In this document: positions 47,522 through 56,982 of the stretch, piece by piece
How the letters are laid out: every line of letters starts with the position of its first letter
Position numbering within the stretch: position 1 is the stretch's first letter
The notes under the pieces: model-generated
What the model saw: only the letters and a program-made list of their open reading frames with translations
What the model was told of the DNA's origin: nothing
Databases searched by the model: none
NCBI RefSeq assembly: GCF_007004665.1
Contig: NZ_ML660056.1
Location: forward strand, 372,001-436,000
DNA: 64,000 nucleotides
Reading direction: 5' to 3'
Origin: Denitrobaculum tricleocarpae
GTDB taxonomy: Bacteria > Pseudomonadota > Alphaproteobacteria > Kiloniellales > Kiloniellaceae
Made by a program: the position numbers and the translations under genes

Positions 47522-48295
47522 ATGCCGTTTATTCTGCCCCTTGATGACGACAATCCCCGGATCAGGCTCCCGCACCCCTGGGTAAACTGGACGCTGATCG
47601 GGCTCTGCTTTGCGGTTTTCCTAGTTCAGGTCGTGAGTCCGCCCACTGTCGAGTTCAATCTCATCAAAACCTTCGGCGCTATTCCCAGGCTTGTCGTCGG
47701 GGGCCCTTTCGAGAGCTTCACGTCGATTGGCATGCCGGCCATCGCGAGCATCGTCACCTACGCCTTTCTGCATGGTGATATCATTCATTTGCTGCTGAAC
47801 ATGCTGGTTTTGTGGGTCTATGGCGACAATGTCGAAGACTCTATGGGGCACACCAACTACCTGATCTTCTATGCGATTTGCGGGATTTTGGCCGTGTTCA
47901 GCCAGATCCTGATCAATCCCTCGTCCACAAGTCCGATTATCGGCGCCAGCGGCGCGATCGCCGGCGTGATGGGCGCTTACTTCGTGCTCTACCCCAAGGC
48001 GCGCCTGCTGGTTCCCATTTTCATTTTCCCGGTCTATCTGCCCGCGTATCTCGTGCTTTCCTTTTGGATGCTGTTTCAGATTTTAGCGGCCTTTCAGGCG
48101 GATTCAGCCGTAGCAGGCGTCGCCTGGTGGGCGCACATCGGCGGGTTCGTGGCCGGCGCTGTCCTAATCAAATTCTTCCGCCACAAGGTGCACTTCGATG
48201 TCGCCCCCCACGAGTTGCCAAAGGGCATCGAAATCAACAGTTTCTCGCGTGACAGGAACCCCAAACGGGCGCGCAGCCGGCAGGATGAGAGCTAA
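47522..48295 (+). CDS. Rhomboid family intramembrane serine protease
   Basis: A 257-residue membrane protein with about six helices. The catalytic serine is in PIIGASGAIAGVMGAY and the histidine in WAHIGGFVAGA; the early HGDIIHLLLNMLVLWVYG is also conserved. Start ATG at 47522 has AAGGG upstream. Its stop overlaps the stop of the convergent hypothetical gene. Confidence 0.93.
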   Translation: MPFILPLDDDNPRIRLPHPWVNWTLIGLCFAVFLVQVVSPPTVEFNLIKTFGAIPRLVVGGPFESFTSIGMPAIASIVTYAFLHGDIIHLLLNMLVLWVYGDNVEDSMGHTNYLIFYAICGILAVFSQILINPSSTSPIIGASGAIAGVMGAYFVLYPKARLLVPIFIFPVYLPAYLVLSFWMLFQILAAFQADSAVAGVAWWAHIGGFVAGAVLIKFFRHKVHFDVAPHELPKGIEINSFSRDRNPKRARSRQDES

Positions 48296-48651
48296 CTTCG
48301 CAGCAGATCCCGGTGCCGATCAATCTCACGGATAAAGCTGTCGAGTTTCTCGGCGAAATGGCCTTTCTGCATCTCCAGCACCGCGATCCTGGTATCGTGG
48401 TCCAACCAGTCTCGCGGCCGCGTTTTTCCGACCGGAATTTCCCAAATGGCAGAGCTTTTCCTGGGGCCATCGTGTTGTGGGTCGACGAGGAAGCTGACAA
48501 CGAGTGTGTAGCCGTAGGCCCGAGTGGTTGAGCTTATCGTCCAGTGTTCGTCGGCCCACCAATCCGGCTCGCCGTCAATCTGAACCACTTCCCAACCGCT
48601 TTGCGAGAGTGCGCCACGTATCTGATCCCGGAAACTCTTCTTAGTAACCAC
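48292..48651 (-). CDS. Conserved-looking hypothetical protein, unknown function
   Basis: About 119 residues from a GTG at 48649-48651, or 126 from a TTG at 48670-48672. No family is recognised. The compact sequence has an early charged helix (KSFRDQIRGALSQSGWEVVQI), a tryptophan-rich strand region (DWWADEHWTISSTTRAYGYTLVVSFLVD) and a C-terminal helix (TRIAVLEMQKGHFAEKLDSFIREIDRH). There is no signal or membrane segment. Codon use looks like that of its neighbours. Its last codons overlap the rhomboid stop tail to tail. Confidence 0.6.
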   Translation of the reverse strand: MVTKKSFRDQIRGALSQSGWEVVQIDGEPDWWADEHWTISSTTRAYGYTLVVSFLVDPQHDGPRKSSAIWEIPVGKTRPRDWLDHDTRIAVLEMQKGHFAEKLDSFIREIDRHRDLLRS

Positions 48652-48907
48652 AGAACCTAAGTAACCTCTCAAATTTCAACAAACAGCGCAGTGACTTACG
48701 CGAAACCACATCAGTTCCGAAACACTGATTGGATTTTACACAAATCGGGGTTGAATAATCTGGCGCTGTTATTTGTAAATTATAGCTAAAGGCCGACAGG
48801 TTCGGACAGCGGCAGGCGCTCATAATCATAAATCTTTAAGGACTGCTGGCTTATACATCGGGGTGCGCCGATGCGCAGCTTGGATTATTGAGTGAGTGGT
48901 GGGGGTC

Positions 48908-49693
48908 ATGTCGCAAAGCGTACCTGTCAAAGAGTTTTCCGCGGAGCGTGAGCTTCGTTTGCGTCAGCACAGTCGCCTGCTAAACGGCAAAGATGGTGCG
49001 GACGGCCAGGCCTTGGCCAGTGTTATGGCAGCCAGCGACGGCTCCGGCGTCACCAACGCGGAGATCCTGGAAGCTATCAAGGAGCTTGGCGAGAAGCTCG
49101 TCGTCGGCGCCGGTGTCGCGCCAGAAGACGGCTTGAGCCCGGACGATGAGAAGACGGCACTTGAAGAAGCCCGTGACGTGCGCATCGAGATCGCACAGAT
49201 GGTGCGCTCGATCGGCCGCGCCAAGGCTGAAATCGCCTCGATCAAGCATCCTCTCGCCAGTGAAGGCGACGACAAGGTCAACCGAGCATCAAGCGAGCTG
49301 GATGCGATTGTCCTGGACACTGAGACCGCAACCAACAAGATTTTGGCCGGTAACGAGAATATCGAGTCGGCAATCAACAAGCTGAATACAACGCATCACG
49401 ACGATCCCGACGTTCAGGCGATGGCCGAGGACGTCGCGTTTAACGTGATCGAAATCCTGGAAGCCTGTAACTTCCAGGACATCACAGGTCAGCGAATTAC
49501 CAAAGTCGTCAACACCCTGCGGTACATCGAAGACCGCATTCTTGCAATGATCTCGATCTGGGGCGTGGAAGCCTTCAGCGACCTCCCGGTTGAGGTTGAG
49601 GACGAGCGCGAGGGAGACGACGCTTTGATGAACGGCCCGGCCATCGCGAACGAAGGTATCTCCCAGGACGACATCGACGCACTGTTCGATTAA
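48908..49693 (+). CDS. CheZ-like protein phosphatase
   Basis: A 261-residue protein of the CheZ family, largely helical. The catalytic DxxxQ motif is Asp191/Gln195 in NFQDITGQRITKVVNTLRYIEDR, equivalent to Asp143/Gln147 of E. coli CheZ. The C-terminus ISQDDIDALFD resembles the CheY-binding peptides of CheZ and FliM, joined by a flexible acidic linker. It should dephosphorylate a CheY-type receiver. No other chemotaxis genes lie in the window, so the partner is elsewhere. ATG at 48908 follows GGGGG; a GTG four codons upstream is less likely. Confidence 0.9.
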   Translation: MSQSVPVKEFSAERELRLRQHSRLLNGKDGADGQALASVMAASDGSGVTNAEILEAIKELGEKLVVGAGVAPEDGLSPDDEKTALEEARDVRIEIAQMVRSIGRAKAEIASIKHPLASEGDDKVNRASSELDAIVLDTETATNKILAGNENIESAINKLNTTHHDDPDVQAMAEDVAFNVIEILEACNFQDITGQRITKVVNTLRYIEDRILAMISIWGVEAFSDLPVEVEDEREGDDALMNGPAIANEGISQDDIDALFD

Positions 49694-49714
49694 CGCCTGA
49701 GTTCAGATCTTTCA

Positions 49715-49751
49715 GAAAAAAGCGGAGGCTTCAGGCCTCCGCTTTTCTTTT
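49715..49751. terminator. Bidirectional terminator between the CheZ-like gene and ilvD
   Basis: GCGGAGGC-TTCAG-GCCTCCGC is preceded by six A and followed by TTTTCTTTT, so it can end transcription of both convergent genes. Confidence 0.88.
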
Positions 49752-49797
49752 GCTCCCACCTGCCTTAGACCAGCGCCGGGTTGAACAGGTCCAATTA

Positions 49798-51531
49798 CTA
49801 AATATCGGCAAATACGTGCGTTTCGGCTTTCCCGCCCGGATGGGTCACCGCCCCTGCATAAGCCGGCCCCACCGTCTGGGCATAGCGCCAGATTGCGCCG
49901 GACTGGAAATCATGCTTCCGGGGTTTCCAGTCTTTCCGCCGGCTCTCAAGCTCCTCGTCAGTGAGCTCGACGCTGATGCTGCCCTCTTCGGCATCGATGG
50001 TGATCATATCTCCGTCCTTCAGAAGACCGATCGGACCCGCCACCGCGGCTTCGGGACCGACGTGGCCAATGCAGAAGCCACGGGTTGCGCCCGAGAAACG
50101 GCCGTCGGTGATCAGAGCCACTTTGTCACCCATTCCCTGGCCGTAAAGAGCGGCCGTCGTGGCCAGCATCTCACGCATACCGGGTCCACCTTTCGGGCCT
50201 TCGTTCCGAATCACCAGGACCTCGCCTTCCTTGTAGCTGCGCTTCTCGACAGCGGCAAAGGCGTCTTCTTCGCACTCGAACACCCGCGCCGGACCGGTGA
50301 ACTTGAGTTGGGTCATGCCGGCGATCTTCACGATGGCGCCCTCCGGCGCAAGATTGCCCTTCAGGCCGACCACACCGCCGGTCGGCGAGAGCGGACTGGA
50401 CGTTGGGCGGATAATATCCTGATCGCTCGGAAAGGTGACCTGTTCCATCTGCTCAGCAATGGTCTCGCCGGTCACGGTGATGCAGTCACCATGCAGGTAT
50501 CCACCGTCGAACAACGCCTTCATCAGGACCTGGACGCCGCCGATCTCGTACATGTCCTTGGCGACGTAACGTCCGCCCGGCTTTAGGTCCGCGATGTAAG
50601 GGGTTTCCCGGAAGATCTTGGTGACGTCTTCCAGGTCGAAATCGACACCGATCTCGTTGGCGATCGCGGGCAAATGCAGCCCTGCATTCGTCGAACCGCC
50701 GGACGCCGCAACGATGCGCGCGGCATTTTCCAGAGATTTGCGGGTTACGACATCGCGCGGGCGGATACCCAATGCGATGCACTTCATCACGGCTTCACCC
50801 GAAGCTTCGGCGTAGGCATCGCGGGATTCGTATGGCGCGGGCGCACCGGCGGAGTAAGGAATTGCGAGCCCCATGGCTTCGGAGACGCAGGCCATGGTGT
50901 TTGCCGTGAACTGACCGCCACAGGAGCCCGCCGAAGGACAGGCCACACACTCGATCTTGTGGAGCTCTTCGTCGGAGATCTTGCCTGCCGAATGAGCACC
51001 GACCGCTTCGAAAACATCCTGGACGGTGATGTCCTTGCCTTTATGGCGGCCCGGGAGGATAGAGCCGCCGTACATGAAGATCGAGGGGACGTTCAGTCGG
51101 ACCATCGCCATCATCATGCCCGGCAGAGACTTATCGCAACCTGCCAGCCCCACGAGCGCATCATAACAGTGTCCGCGCATCGTCAATTCGACGGAGTCCG
51201 CAATCAGGTCCCGGCTGACCAGCGAGGCTTTCATTCCCGAGTGGCCCATGGCGATGCCATCCGTCACGGTGATGGTCGTGAACTCACGCGGGGTTCCCGC
51301 AGCTGACTTCACACCCTTTTTGACGGCCTGGGCCTGACGTGCGAGAGAAATATTGCAGGGAGCCGCCTCGTTCCAACAGGTCGCCACGCCGACAAAAGGC
51401 CGCGCAATTTCTTCGTCTGTCATCCCCATCGCATAGTAGTAGGAACGATGTGGCGCGGAAGCCGGTCCAACCGAAACGTGCCGGCTGGGCAGTTTCGACT
51501 TGTCGAAGTCGGGGTTGCTCTTGAGTGGCAT
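49798..51531 (-). CDS. ilvD: Dihydroxy-acid dehydratase
   Basis: A 577-residue Fe-S dehydratase of branched-chain amino acid synthesis. Cluster and substrate motifs include [40 protein letters not shown] and the C-terminal [23 protein letters not shown] at 51529-51531 behind AGAGGGAG gives the family length. The open frame continues to 51777, but that extension is atypical. Confidence 0.96.
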   Translation of the reverse strand: MPLKSNPDFDKSKLPSRHVSVGPASAPHRSYYYAMGMTDEEIARPFVGVATCWNEAAPCNISLARQAQAVKKGVKSAAGTPREFTTITVTDGIAMGHSGMKASLVSRDLIADSVELTMRGHCYDALVGLAGCDKSLPGMMMAMVRLNVPSIFMYGGSILPGRHKGKDITVQDVFEAVGAHSAGKISDEELHKIECVACPSAGSCGGQFTANTMACVSEAMGLAIPYSAGAPAPYESRDAYAEASGEAVMKCIALGIRPRDVVTRKSLENAARIVAASGGSTNAGLHLPAIANEIGVDFDLEDVTKIFRETPYIADLKPGGRYVAKDMYEIGGVQVLMKALFDGGYLHGDCITVTGETIAEQMEQVTFPSDQDIIRPTSSPLSPTGGVVGLKGNLAPEGAIVKIAGMTQLKFTGPARVFECEEDAFAAVEKRSYKEGEVLVIRNEGPKGGPGMREMLATTAALYGQGMGDKVALITDGRFSGATRGFCIGHVGPEAAVAGPIGLLKDGDMITIDAEEGSISVELTDEELESRRKDWKPRKHDFQSGAIWRYAQTVGPAYAGAVTHPGGKAETHVFADI

Positions 51532-51803
51532 GACACTCCCTCTGCTGAATTTTGTTGTTGTCCACCTCGGAGCTGCCCTTTTTCCGGACTTAAGCTCCTG
51601 AATACCGCGCGCAGAATAACGATGCGTCCGGGTCTGCACCAACATTATTAATGCACGACACCCGGGCGTGAACTGCATGGAAAAGAGGATGCTATTGCGT
51701 TGGAAAGACTGTTCAGATGCCAGGATTGAGCGGCAGGCAGAGTGGTCCGGTGGGCAGAGGTGCCAAGAACAATCCAATACCGGAAGTCAGCAAAGGGGCT
51801 GAA

Positions 51804-52280
51804 TTATTGAGCATTGATAATTTCTGCAACAGCGTCCAGCAATGCTTTGCCGCAGGTTTGAGTAGATGATTTTGTGTATTGGCCCATTCTCCGTTCAGAC
51901 CCCCTTGCCTCGGACTTCGGCAAGGCCAATGCGCGGGCTGTAAGTTCGGCGTGGCTCTCTCCATCTATGTAAGCCAAGATAAATGTCATGTCAGACGCTC
52001 TAAGCCACTTCTCCGCTTCGCTAATCTGGCAATCGCAGAAGGCTTTGTGCACTGCGTCCGGGTAAATTCTGCTACGTGTGCGCATGACTTGTGTAACGCA
52101 GTGGCGATAGTACCTTTCCTGCATATCTCCAGACCAGAATGGCTCGGAGGCTATGGCAGAGTGATTGGTGCTCGGTTTAAAACCGAAAGCGAAAAGCAAT
52201 ACGGCCACAGCAAGCAGATTTACAGCAATCGGGCGGGCAACAGCGCCTTTCATTCGACCTTCCATTCTATTGGGTCTCAT
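51804..52280 (-). CDS. Four-cysteine small exported protein, paralogue 1 of 3
   Basis: A 158-residue protein if started at ATG 52278-52280, which overlaps the stop of paralogue 2 (ATGA). An ATG nine codons later with GGAAGG is an alternative. A hydrophobic signal or anchor (about residues 16-34) is followed by a soluble domain with Cys61, Cys82, Cys84 and Cys143. The core CDCQISEAEKWLRASDM aligns directly with the other two paralogues. This is the most diverged member. Function is unknown. The four cysteines and the exported position suggest two disulfides or a metal site. Confidence 0.75.
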   Translation of the reverse strand: MRPNRMEGRMKGAVARPIAVNLLAVAVLLFAFGFKPSTNHSAIASEPFWSGDMQERYYRHCVTQVMRTRSRIYPDAVHKAFCDCQISEAEKWLRASDMTFILAYIDGESHAELTARALALPKSEARGSERRMGQYTKSSTQTCGKALLDAVAEIINAQ

Positions 52281-52726
52281 AAACCTTGCCCCTGAATGTC
52301 TTCCTTTGTTAAGCCCGCATTGAGTGCCACCTTCGCGCATGTTGGTAGAAGGGACTCCCGGAATTGGTTTATTCGTCCCAGAAACTCTTGTTGTTCCGGT
52401 TTTGATAGATCTCTTGTGAACTCCTCCACTTCAGTCCATCCCTTCCGGCCATCGACGGCAGCAAAGTGAACCGTCATATCCGATGGTTGAAGCCATCTCT
52501 TCATTTCGGACACCTGGCAATTACAAACAACCTCCTGGATCGCGGGTGCTTGCCCCTCGGATTCCTTGATGCAGGAAGCATGAATGCGGCTAACCAGATG
52601 ATCCGACCATACCGCTTCGGGCGTTGCTGCAGGTTCGTCGAAGCCCCAGTTGAACACGACCCCAGCAGTAACGACACCGACCGCAACCAGGGCATATCCA
52701 ATCTTGCTTCTACTTGCTCTTCCCAT
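52277..52726 (-). CDS. Four-cysteine small exported protein, paralogue 2 of 3
   Basis: A 149-residue protein with an N-terminal signal or membrane anchor (residues 8-25) and Cys52, Cys68, Cys70 and Cys130. The core CNCQVSEMKRWLQPSDM is nearly identical to that of paralogue 3. ATG is preceded by GGGAG. It lies 37 nt after paralogue 3 and overlaps paralogue 1, so the three form one operon. No homologue is recognised. Confidence 0.78.
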   Translation of the reverse strand: MGRASRSKIGYALVAVGVVTAGVVFNWGFDEPAATPEAVWSDHLVSRIHASCIKESEGQAPAIQEVVCNCQVSEMKRWLQPSDMTVHFAAVDGRKGWTEVEEFTRDLSKPEQQEFLGRINQFRESLLPTCAKVALNAGLTKEDIQGQGL

Positions 52727-52763
52727 AGCCTGCTCCCTTTGGCATCGGTCGAATGAGCCAGGT

Positions 52764-53210
52764 CTACTGTACGGCGCGCTCGGCGAGCGCCGCGTCAAGG
52801 CCGGCTTTAAAGCAGCTTTTCAGAGTGGATTCCCGATAGAGTTCAGTGCGCTCAAGAAAGGCGCGCTGCTCGGATCGGGACAGGATTTTGGATTGGGAGA
52901 CCATCTCGCGCAGGCCGGTTTTTCCTTTGGCGGCTGCGAGGAAAACCGCCATATCCGATGGCTTGAGCCATCGCTTCATTTCAGCCACCTGACAGTTGCA
53001 AACCGCCTGGTGAACGACCGGAGACCGGGTCTTACTCTTCCTGATTTCTCTTATGCAGGAGGCATGAAATCCACTGACCACCTTTTCCGGCCACTTGGGG
53101 TCCGAGGTGGCCACAGATTGCCGCGTATTGAGGTTCAGAAGAATGATCGCCGCCGCAGCAGCAATGGCCAGCAGGCTGATCGCCGTTTTGCGCTTATAAA
53201 GCCCCTGCAT
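52764..53210 (-). CDS. Four-cysteine small exported protein, paralogue 3 of 3
   Basis: A 148-residue protein, first gene of the triplet, with ATG behind AAAGGCG. A signal or anchor helix (residues 10-26) precedes a domain with Cys52, Cys71, Cys73 and Cys133. The core is CNCQVAEMKRWLKPSDM. Spacing from the CxC to the last cysteine is 59, 59 and 58 residues in paralogues 3, 2 and 1. That shared layout shows one family created by tandem duplication. Its upstream neighbour is a DDAH-like gene 168 nt away. Confidence 0.78.
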   Translation of the reverse strand: MQGLYKRKTAISLLAIAAAAAIILLNLNTRQSVATSDPKWPEKVVSGFHASCIREIRKSKTRSPVVHQAVCNCQVAEMKRWLKPSDMAVFLAAAKGKTGLREMVSQSKILSRSEQRAFLERTELYRESTLKSCFKAGLDAALAERAVQ

Positions 53211-53378
53211 TTGTTACGCCTTTCGATTGTGCGCGTATAGGTCGAAAGACTATTTAAGACACAGTAATGGTTAAGAATTCTTGAGCATAAACGCGCATGA
53301 TTTTCCCCAAACGGAGTCTGTCTGACGCTTAGGTCATACGACTGCGAGTGGTTTGGAATGCCAGAGTGGCGGCTGAGA

Positions 53379-54170
53379 TCAGCTCAGCCAGCGAAGGGAC
53401 ATGCAGGAAAGACCAGCATCGATCTTGGCAATTTCGGAGGTTTTGAGCGTTGCCAAATGGTAGCCGGCGCCCTCGAGCAAGGCGAGTGTTCCCGGAAAAC
53501 CTTCAGCAAGGAAGATGGTATCATTGATGCGCAGAGCGTTTGCGGCCCCCTCCTCGCCCTCGGGAACAATTAGGGTTTCGAAACCCGAGAATACACCAGA
53601 CTCTGCCAGTCGTTGGGTCGAGAGAATAGTCGTGTCGTCCATGAGGGAACAATCCGACTTGAAGTGAAGGACAGACGAAGGCGTGTGGACGATTTCGCCC
53701 TTCCGGCCCAGCTTAGCCAGCGAGGATATGAGCGCTTCGGCCCCTTCACGGTCGGTGCGGGCAGAAAGGCCGATCATCACACGATCGGATGTCGTCAGAA
53801 CGTCGCCACCGTCCACATATCCGGCCCCCAGTTCAAGAACACGGTCAAAGCGGTCACGTAGAACAGGAGCAATGGCCGCAGTCTCGCCCTCCCGGCTGCC
53901 GACGCCCGGACGCAGCAAAATTGCCCCCTCATGAAACACCAGGGCCGGATCCTCGACAAAAACCGAGTCCGGGAAGGCTTCCAACGGCTCCAGAACCTGT
54001 ACTTCGACACCTGCATGGCGGAGGGCAGCCACGTAGGCATCGTGCTCAGCGGAGACGGCCTCGAAATCCGGATCCTCCTGGCCGCCCGCACGCAAGCCCT
54101 TCACAACCGACGTTCCGGGTTTTCGGGCAATTGCAGAGTCAAAGTCGAATGCACGCAGCGGTCTCGACAT
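53379..54170 (-). CDS. Dimethylarginine dimethylaminohydrolase-like amidinohydrolase
   Basis: A 263-residue protein of the guanidino-modifying fold. The catalytic Cys256 lies in AGLSCMSLRW at the C-terminus and the His in VLHFKSDCSLMDD. Substrate-binding acidic residues lie in PDSVFVEDPALV and GGDVL. It probably hydrolyses methylated arginine to citrulline and dimethylamine; a plain arginine-deiminase-like role is possible. It is 36 nt after valS in the same direction. Confidence 0.88.
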   Translation of the reverse strand: MSRPLRAFDFDSAIARKPGTSVVKGLRAGGQEDPDFEAVSAEHDAYVAALRHAGVEVQVLEPLEAFPDSVFVEDPALVFHEGAILLRPGVGSREGETAAIAPVLRDRFDRVLELGAGYVDGGDVLTTSDRVMIGLSARTDREGAEALISSLAKLGRKGEIVHTPSSVLHFKSDCSLMDDTTILSTQRLAESGVFSGFETLIVPEGEEGAANALRINDTIFLAEGFPGTLALLEGAGYHLATLKTSEIAKIDAGLSCMSLRWLS

Positions 54171-54206
54171 CGGTTTCCCTTTCAGACGCGTGGACCCGGG
54201 ATGACG

Positions 54207-56855
54207 TCAAGCGCTCCCAAGACGCTCCAGGGCTGCCGTCAGTTTCTCGCGGGATTGCAGGGATTCTTCCTTGCGCGCACGCTGTTCGGCCACCACTTCT
54301 GCCGGCGCCCGGGACACAAAGCTCTCATTGGCCAGCTTTTTGTCCACCTTGGCGATGTCACCCTCGATCTTTTCGATCTCACGGTTCAAGCGCGCCCGCT
54401 CTTCGTCCAGATCGATCAGATCCGCCAACGGCAAGGCAAGCGTGGCTTCGTCCACGACGATCTGCACGCATCCTTTTGGCGCAGCCTCATCGCGCGTCTC
54501 AAACTGCTCCAGACGTGCGAGACCCTTGATAATCTCCGCCTGCTCCGCCACCCGCTTGCGGCTCGTCTCGCCGGCATCGCAGACCAAGACATTCGCCTTA
54601 GACGAAGGCGGGACGTTCATCTCGGCCCGAATCGCACGGATCTCCGAGATGACCTTGATGACCCAGTCGATATCGGCCGTCACTTCGGCATCAATCATGT
54701 CCGCACCCAGATCCGGCCAGGCAGCGGCAATCAGCGGGTCGCCGGCATCGCCACTCAGCGTTTCCCAGAGTTCTTCGCTGATGAAAGGCATGATGGGATG
54801 AAGCAGATGCAGAAGCTGTGAGAGGGTCCAGGCCACAGCCGCACGAGTTTCGGCTGCCGCCGTTTCGTCCTCGCCGCCAATCACCGGTTTCGTGAATTCC
54901 AGATACCAGTCACAGAACTCGTGCCAGGCGAAGTGGTAGAGCACATTGGCTGCATCATTGAAGCGATAGGCCTCGAAGGCCTTATCCAGATCCAGTCGCG
55001 CCTGCGCCACCTTGCCGACGATCCAACGGTTGATCTGCAGCTTGCATGCCCGTGGATCGAACGCAGGATCCAGTTCCGCCCCATTCATCAGGCTGAAACG
55101 GGCCGCATTCCAGAGTTTGGTGGCGAAGTTGCGGTAGCCCTCGACCCGCGACTCGGACATTTTAATATCGCGACCGGGCGCGGCCATGGCCGCCAGGGTG
55201 AAACGCAGGGAATCGCAGCTGTACTTCTCGATCAGATCAAGCGGGTCGATAACATTGCCCTTGGATTTTGACATCTTCTGCCCGTGCTCGTCGCGCACGA
55301 GAGCATGGATGTAGACCGTATGGAAGGGCACATCCTCCATGAAATGAAGGCCCATCATCATCATACGCGCGACCCAGAAGAAAATGATGTCAAAGCCGGT
55401 GACCAGCACATCGCCCGGATAATAGCGGGCAAGTTCCGGTGTCTCCTCCGGCCAGCCCAAGGTGGAGAAAGGCCAGAGCGCTGATGAGAACCAGGTATCC
55501 AGGACATCTTCGTCACGGGCGAGTTCGACCGTCTTGCCGTAATGAGCCTCGGCGGCGGCCTGCGCGGCTTCTTCCGTCTCCTCGACGAAGGTTGTGCCGT
55601 CGGGACCGTACCAGGCCGGGATCTGATGTCCCCACCAGATCTGGCGCGAAATACACCAGGGCTGGATGTTGCGCATCCACTCGAAATAGGTGTTTTCCCA
55701 CTGCTGCGGGACGAACTTGGTCCGCCCCTCCTCCACCGCTTTGATGGCCGGCTTGGCGAGGGTCTCGGCGTCCACGTACCATTGATCGGTCAGCCAGGGC
55801 TCGATAGGGACGCCGCCGCGATCACCGTGCGGCACCGTATGCGGGTGGTCATCGACCTTCTCCAGCAGCCCGGCAGCCTCCATATCGGCGACCACAAGCT
55901 TGCGGGCGTCGAAACGGTCCATGCCCCGGTATTTCTCAGGGACCTCGTCGTTTAGCTTCGCGTCCCGATCGAAGATATTGATCATTTCGAGACTGTGTCG
56001 GCGGCCTACTTCGAAGTCATTGAAGTCGTGCGCCGGAGTCATTTTGACTGCGCCGCTGCCGGTTTCCGGATCGGCATAATCATCTGCGACGATCGGGATG
56101 CGTCGGCCGACCAGAGGCAGGATCACGTGCTTGCCAACGAGATCCCGGTAACGCTCGTCTTCGGGATGAACCGCGACGCCGCTATCGCCGAGCATGGTTT
56201 CCGGCCGCGTGGTTGCCACCACGACATACTGGTCGCTGTTCTCAATGGGATAGCGGAAATGCCAGAGATGTCCGTTGGTCTCGGTCTGGATGACTTCGAG
56301 GTCCGAAATCGCCGTATGCAGCTTGGGGTCCCAATTGACCAGGCGCTTGTCTTTGTAGATCAGTCCCTGTTTATGGAGCGCAACAAAGACCTTGCGCACC
56401 GCATGGGAGAGCCCTTCGTCCATGGTGAAGCGCTCACGCTCCCAGTCGGCGGAGGCTCCAAGCCGCCGCAGCTGCCGCACGATGGTTCCACCGGATTCCG
56501 CCTTCCAGTCCCAAACCCGGTTCAGGAACTTCTCCCGCCCAAGGTCATGACGGTTCATGCCCTGTTCAGCCAGCTGACGCTCAACGACCATCTGCGTGGC
56601 GATGCCCGCATGGTCGGAGCCCGGCTGCCAGAGAGCATCCTGGCCGGTCATGCGCTGATATCGGATAAGAATGTCCTGCAGCGTAAAGGTTAACGCATGG
56701 CCCATGTGCAGGCTGCCGGTTACGTTGGGCGGCGGCATCATGATGGTGTAGGGGGCGGCGTTGGACTCTACGTCTGACTTGAAGGCGTCAGACTCCACCC
56801 ACTTGGCGTAATGCTTCGCCTCGACCTCTTTGGGCCGATACGTCTTCTCCAGCAT
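54207..56855 (-). CDS. valS: Valyl-tRNA synthetase
   Basis: An 882-residue class I synthetase with editing domain. HIGH is in PPPNVTGSLHMGHALTFTLQD and KMSKS in GQKMSKSKGNVIDPLDL; the C-terminal coiled coil (LIDLDEERARLNREIEKIEGDIAKVDKKLANESF) is complete. It follows popZ, an order seen in other alphaproteobacteria. Confidence 0.97.
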   Translation of the reverse strand: MLEKTYRPKEVEAKHYAKWVESDAFKSDVESNAAPYTIMMPPPNVTGSLHMGHALTFTLQDILIRYQRMTGQDALWQPGSDHAGIATQMVVERQLAEQGMNRHDLGREKFLNRVWDWKAESGGTIVRQLRRLGASADWERERFTMDEGLSHAVRKVFVALHKQGLIYKDKRLVNWDPKLHTAISDLEVIQTETNGHLWHFRYPIENSDQYVVVATTRPETMLGDSGVAVHPEDERYRDLVGKHVILPLVGRRIPIVADDYADPETGSGAVKMTPAHDFNDFEVGRRHSLEMINIFDRDAKLNDEVPEKYRGMDRFDARKLVVADMEAAGLLEKVDDHPHTVPHGDRGGVPIEPWLTDQWYVDAETLAKPAIKAVEEGRTKFVPQQWENTYFEWMRNIQPWCISRQIWWGHQIPAWYGPDGTTFVEETEEAAQAAAEAHYGKTVELARDEDVLDTWFSSALWPFSTLGWPEETPELARYYPGDVLVTGFDIIFFWVARMMMMGLHFMEDVPFHTVYIHALVRDEHGQKMSKSKGNVIDPLDLIEKYSCDSLRFTLAAMAAPGRDIKMSESRVEGYRNFATKLWNAARFSLMNGAELDPAFDPRACKLQINRWIVGKVAQARLDLDKAFEAYRFNDAANVLYHFAWHEFCDWYLEFTKPVIGGEDETAAAETRAAVAWTLSQLLHLLHPIMPFISEELWETLSGDAGDPLIAAAWPDLGADMIDAEVTADIDWVIKVISEIRAIRAEMNVPPSSKANVLVCDAGETSRKRVAEQAEIIKGLARLEQFETRDEAAPKGCVQIVVDEATLALPLADLIDLDEERARLNREIEKIEGDIAKVDKKLANESFVSRAPAEVVAEQRARKEESLQSREKLTAALERLGSA

Positions 56856-56982
56856 CGCTGGGTCATCCTTTTCATACCCGGGCGGCCAAGCTCCATCAGA
56901 AGCCCCGGCCAGCGGATCGGGCTGTATTTTGAGAATTTTGCCGGAAAGAACCAGCTATCAGATGAAGTGTTTACCGGTGGAA

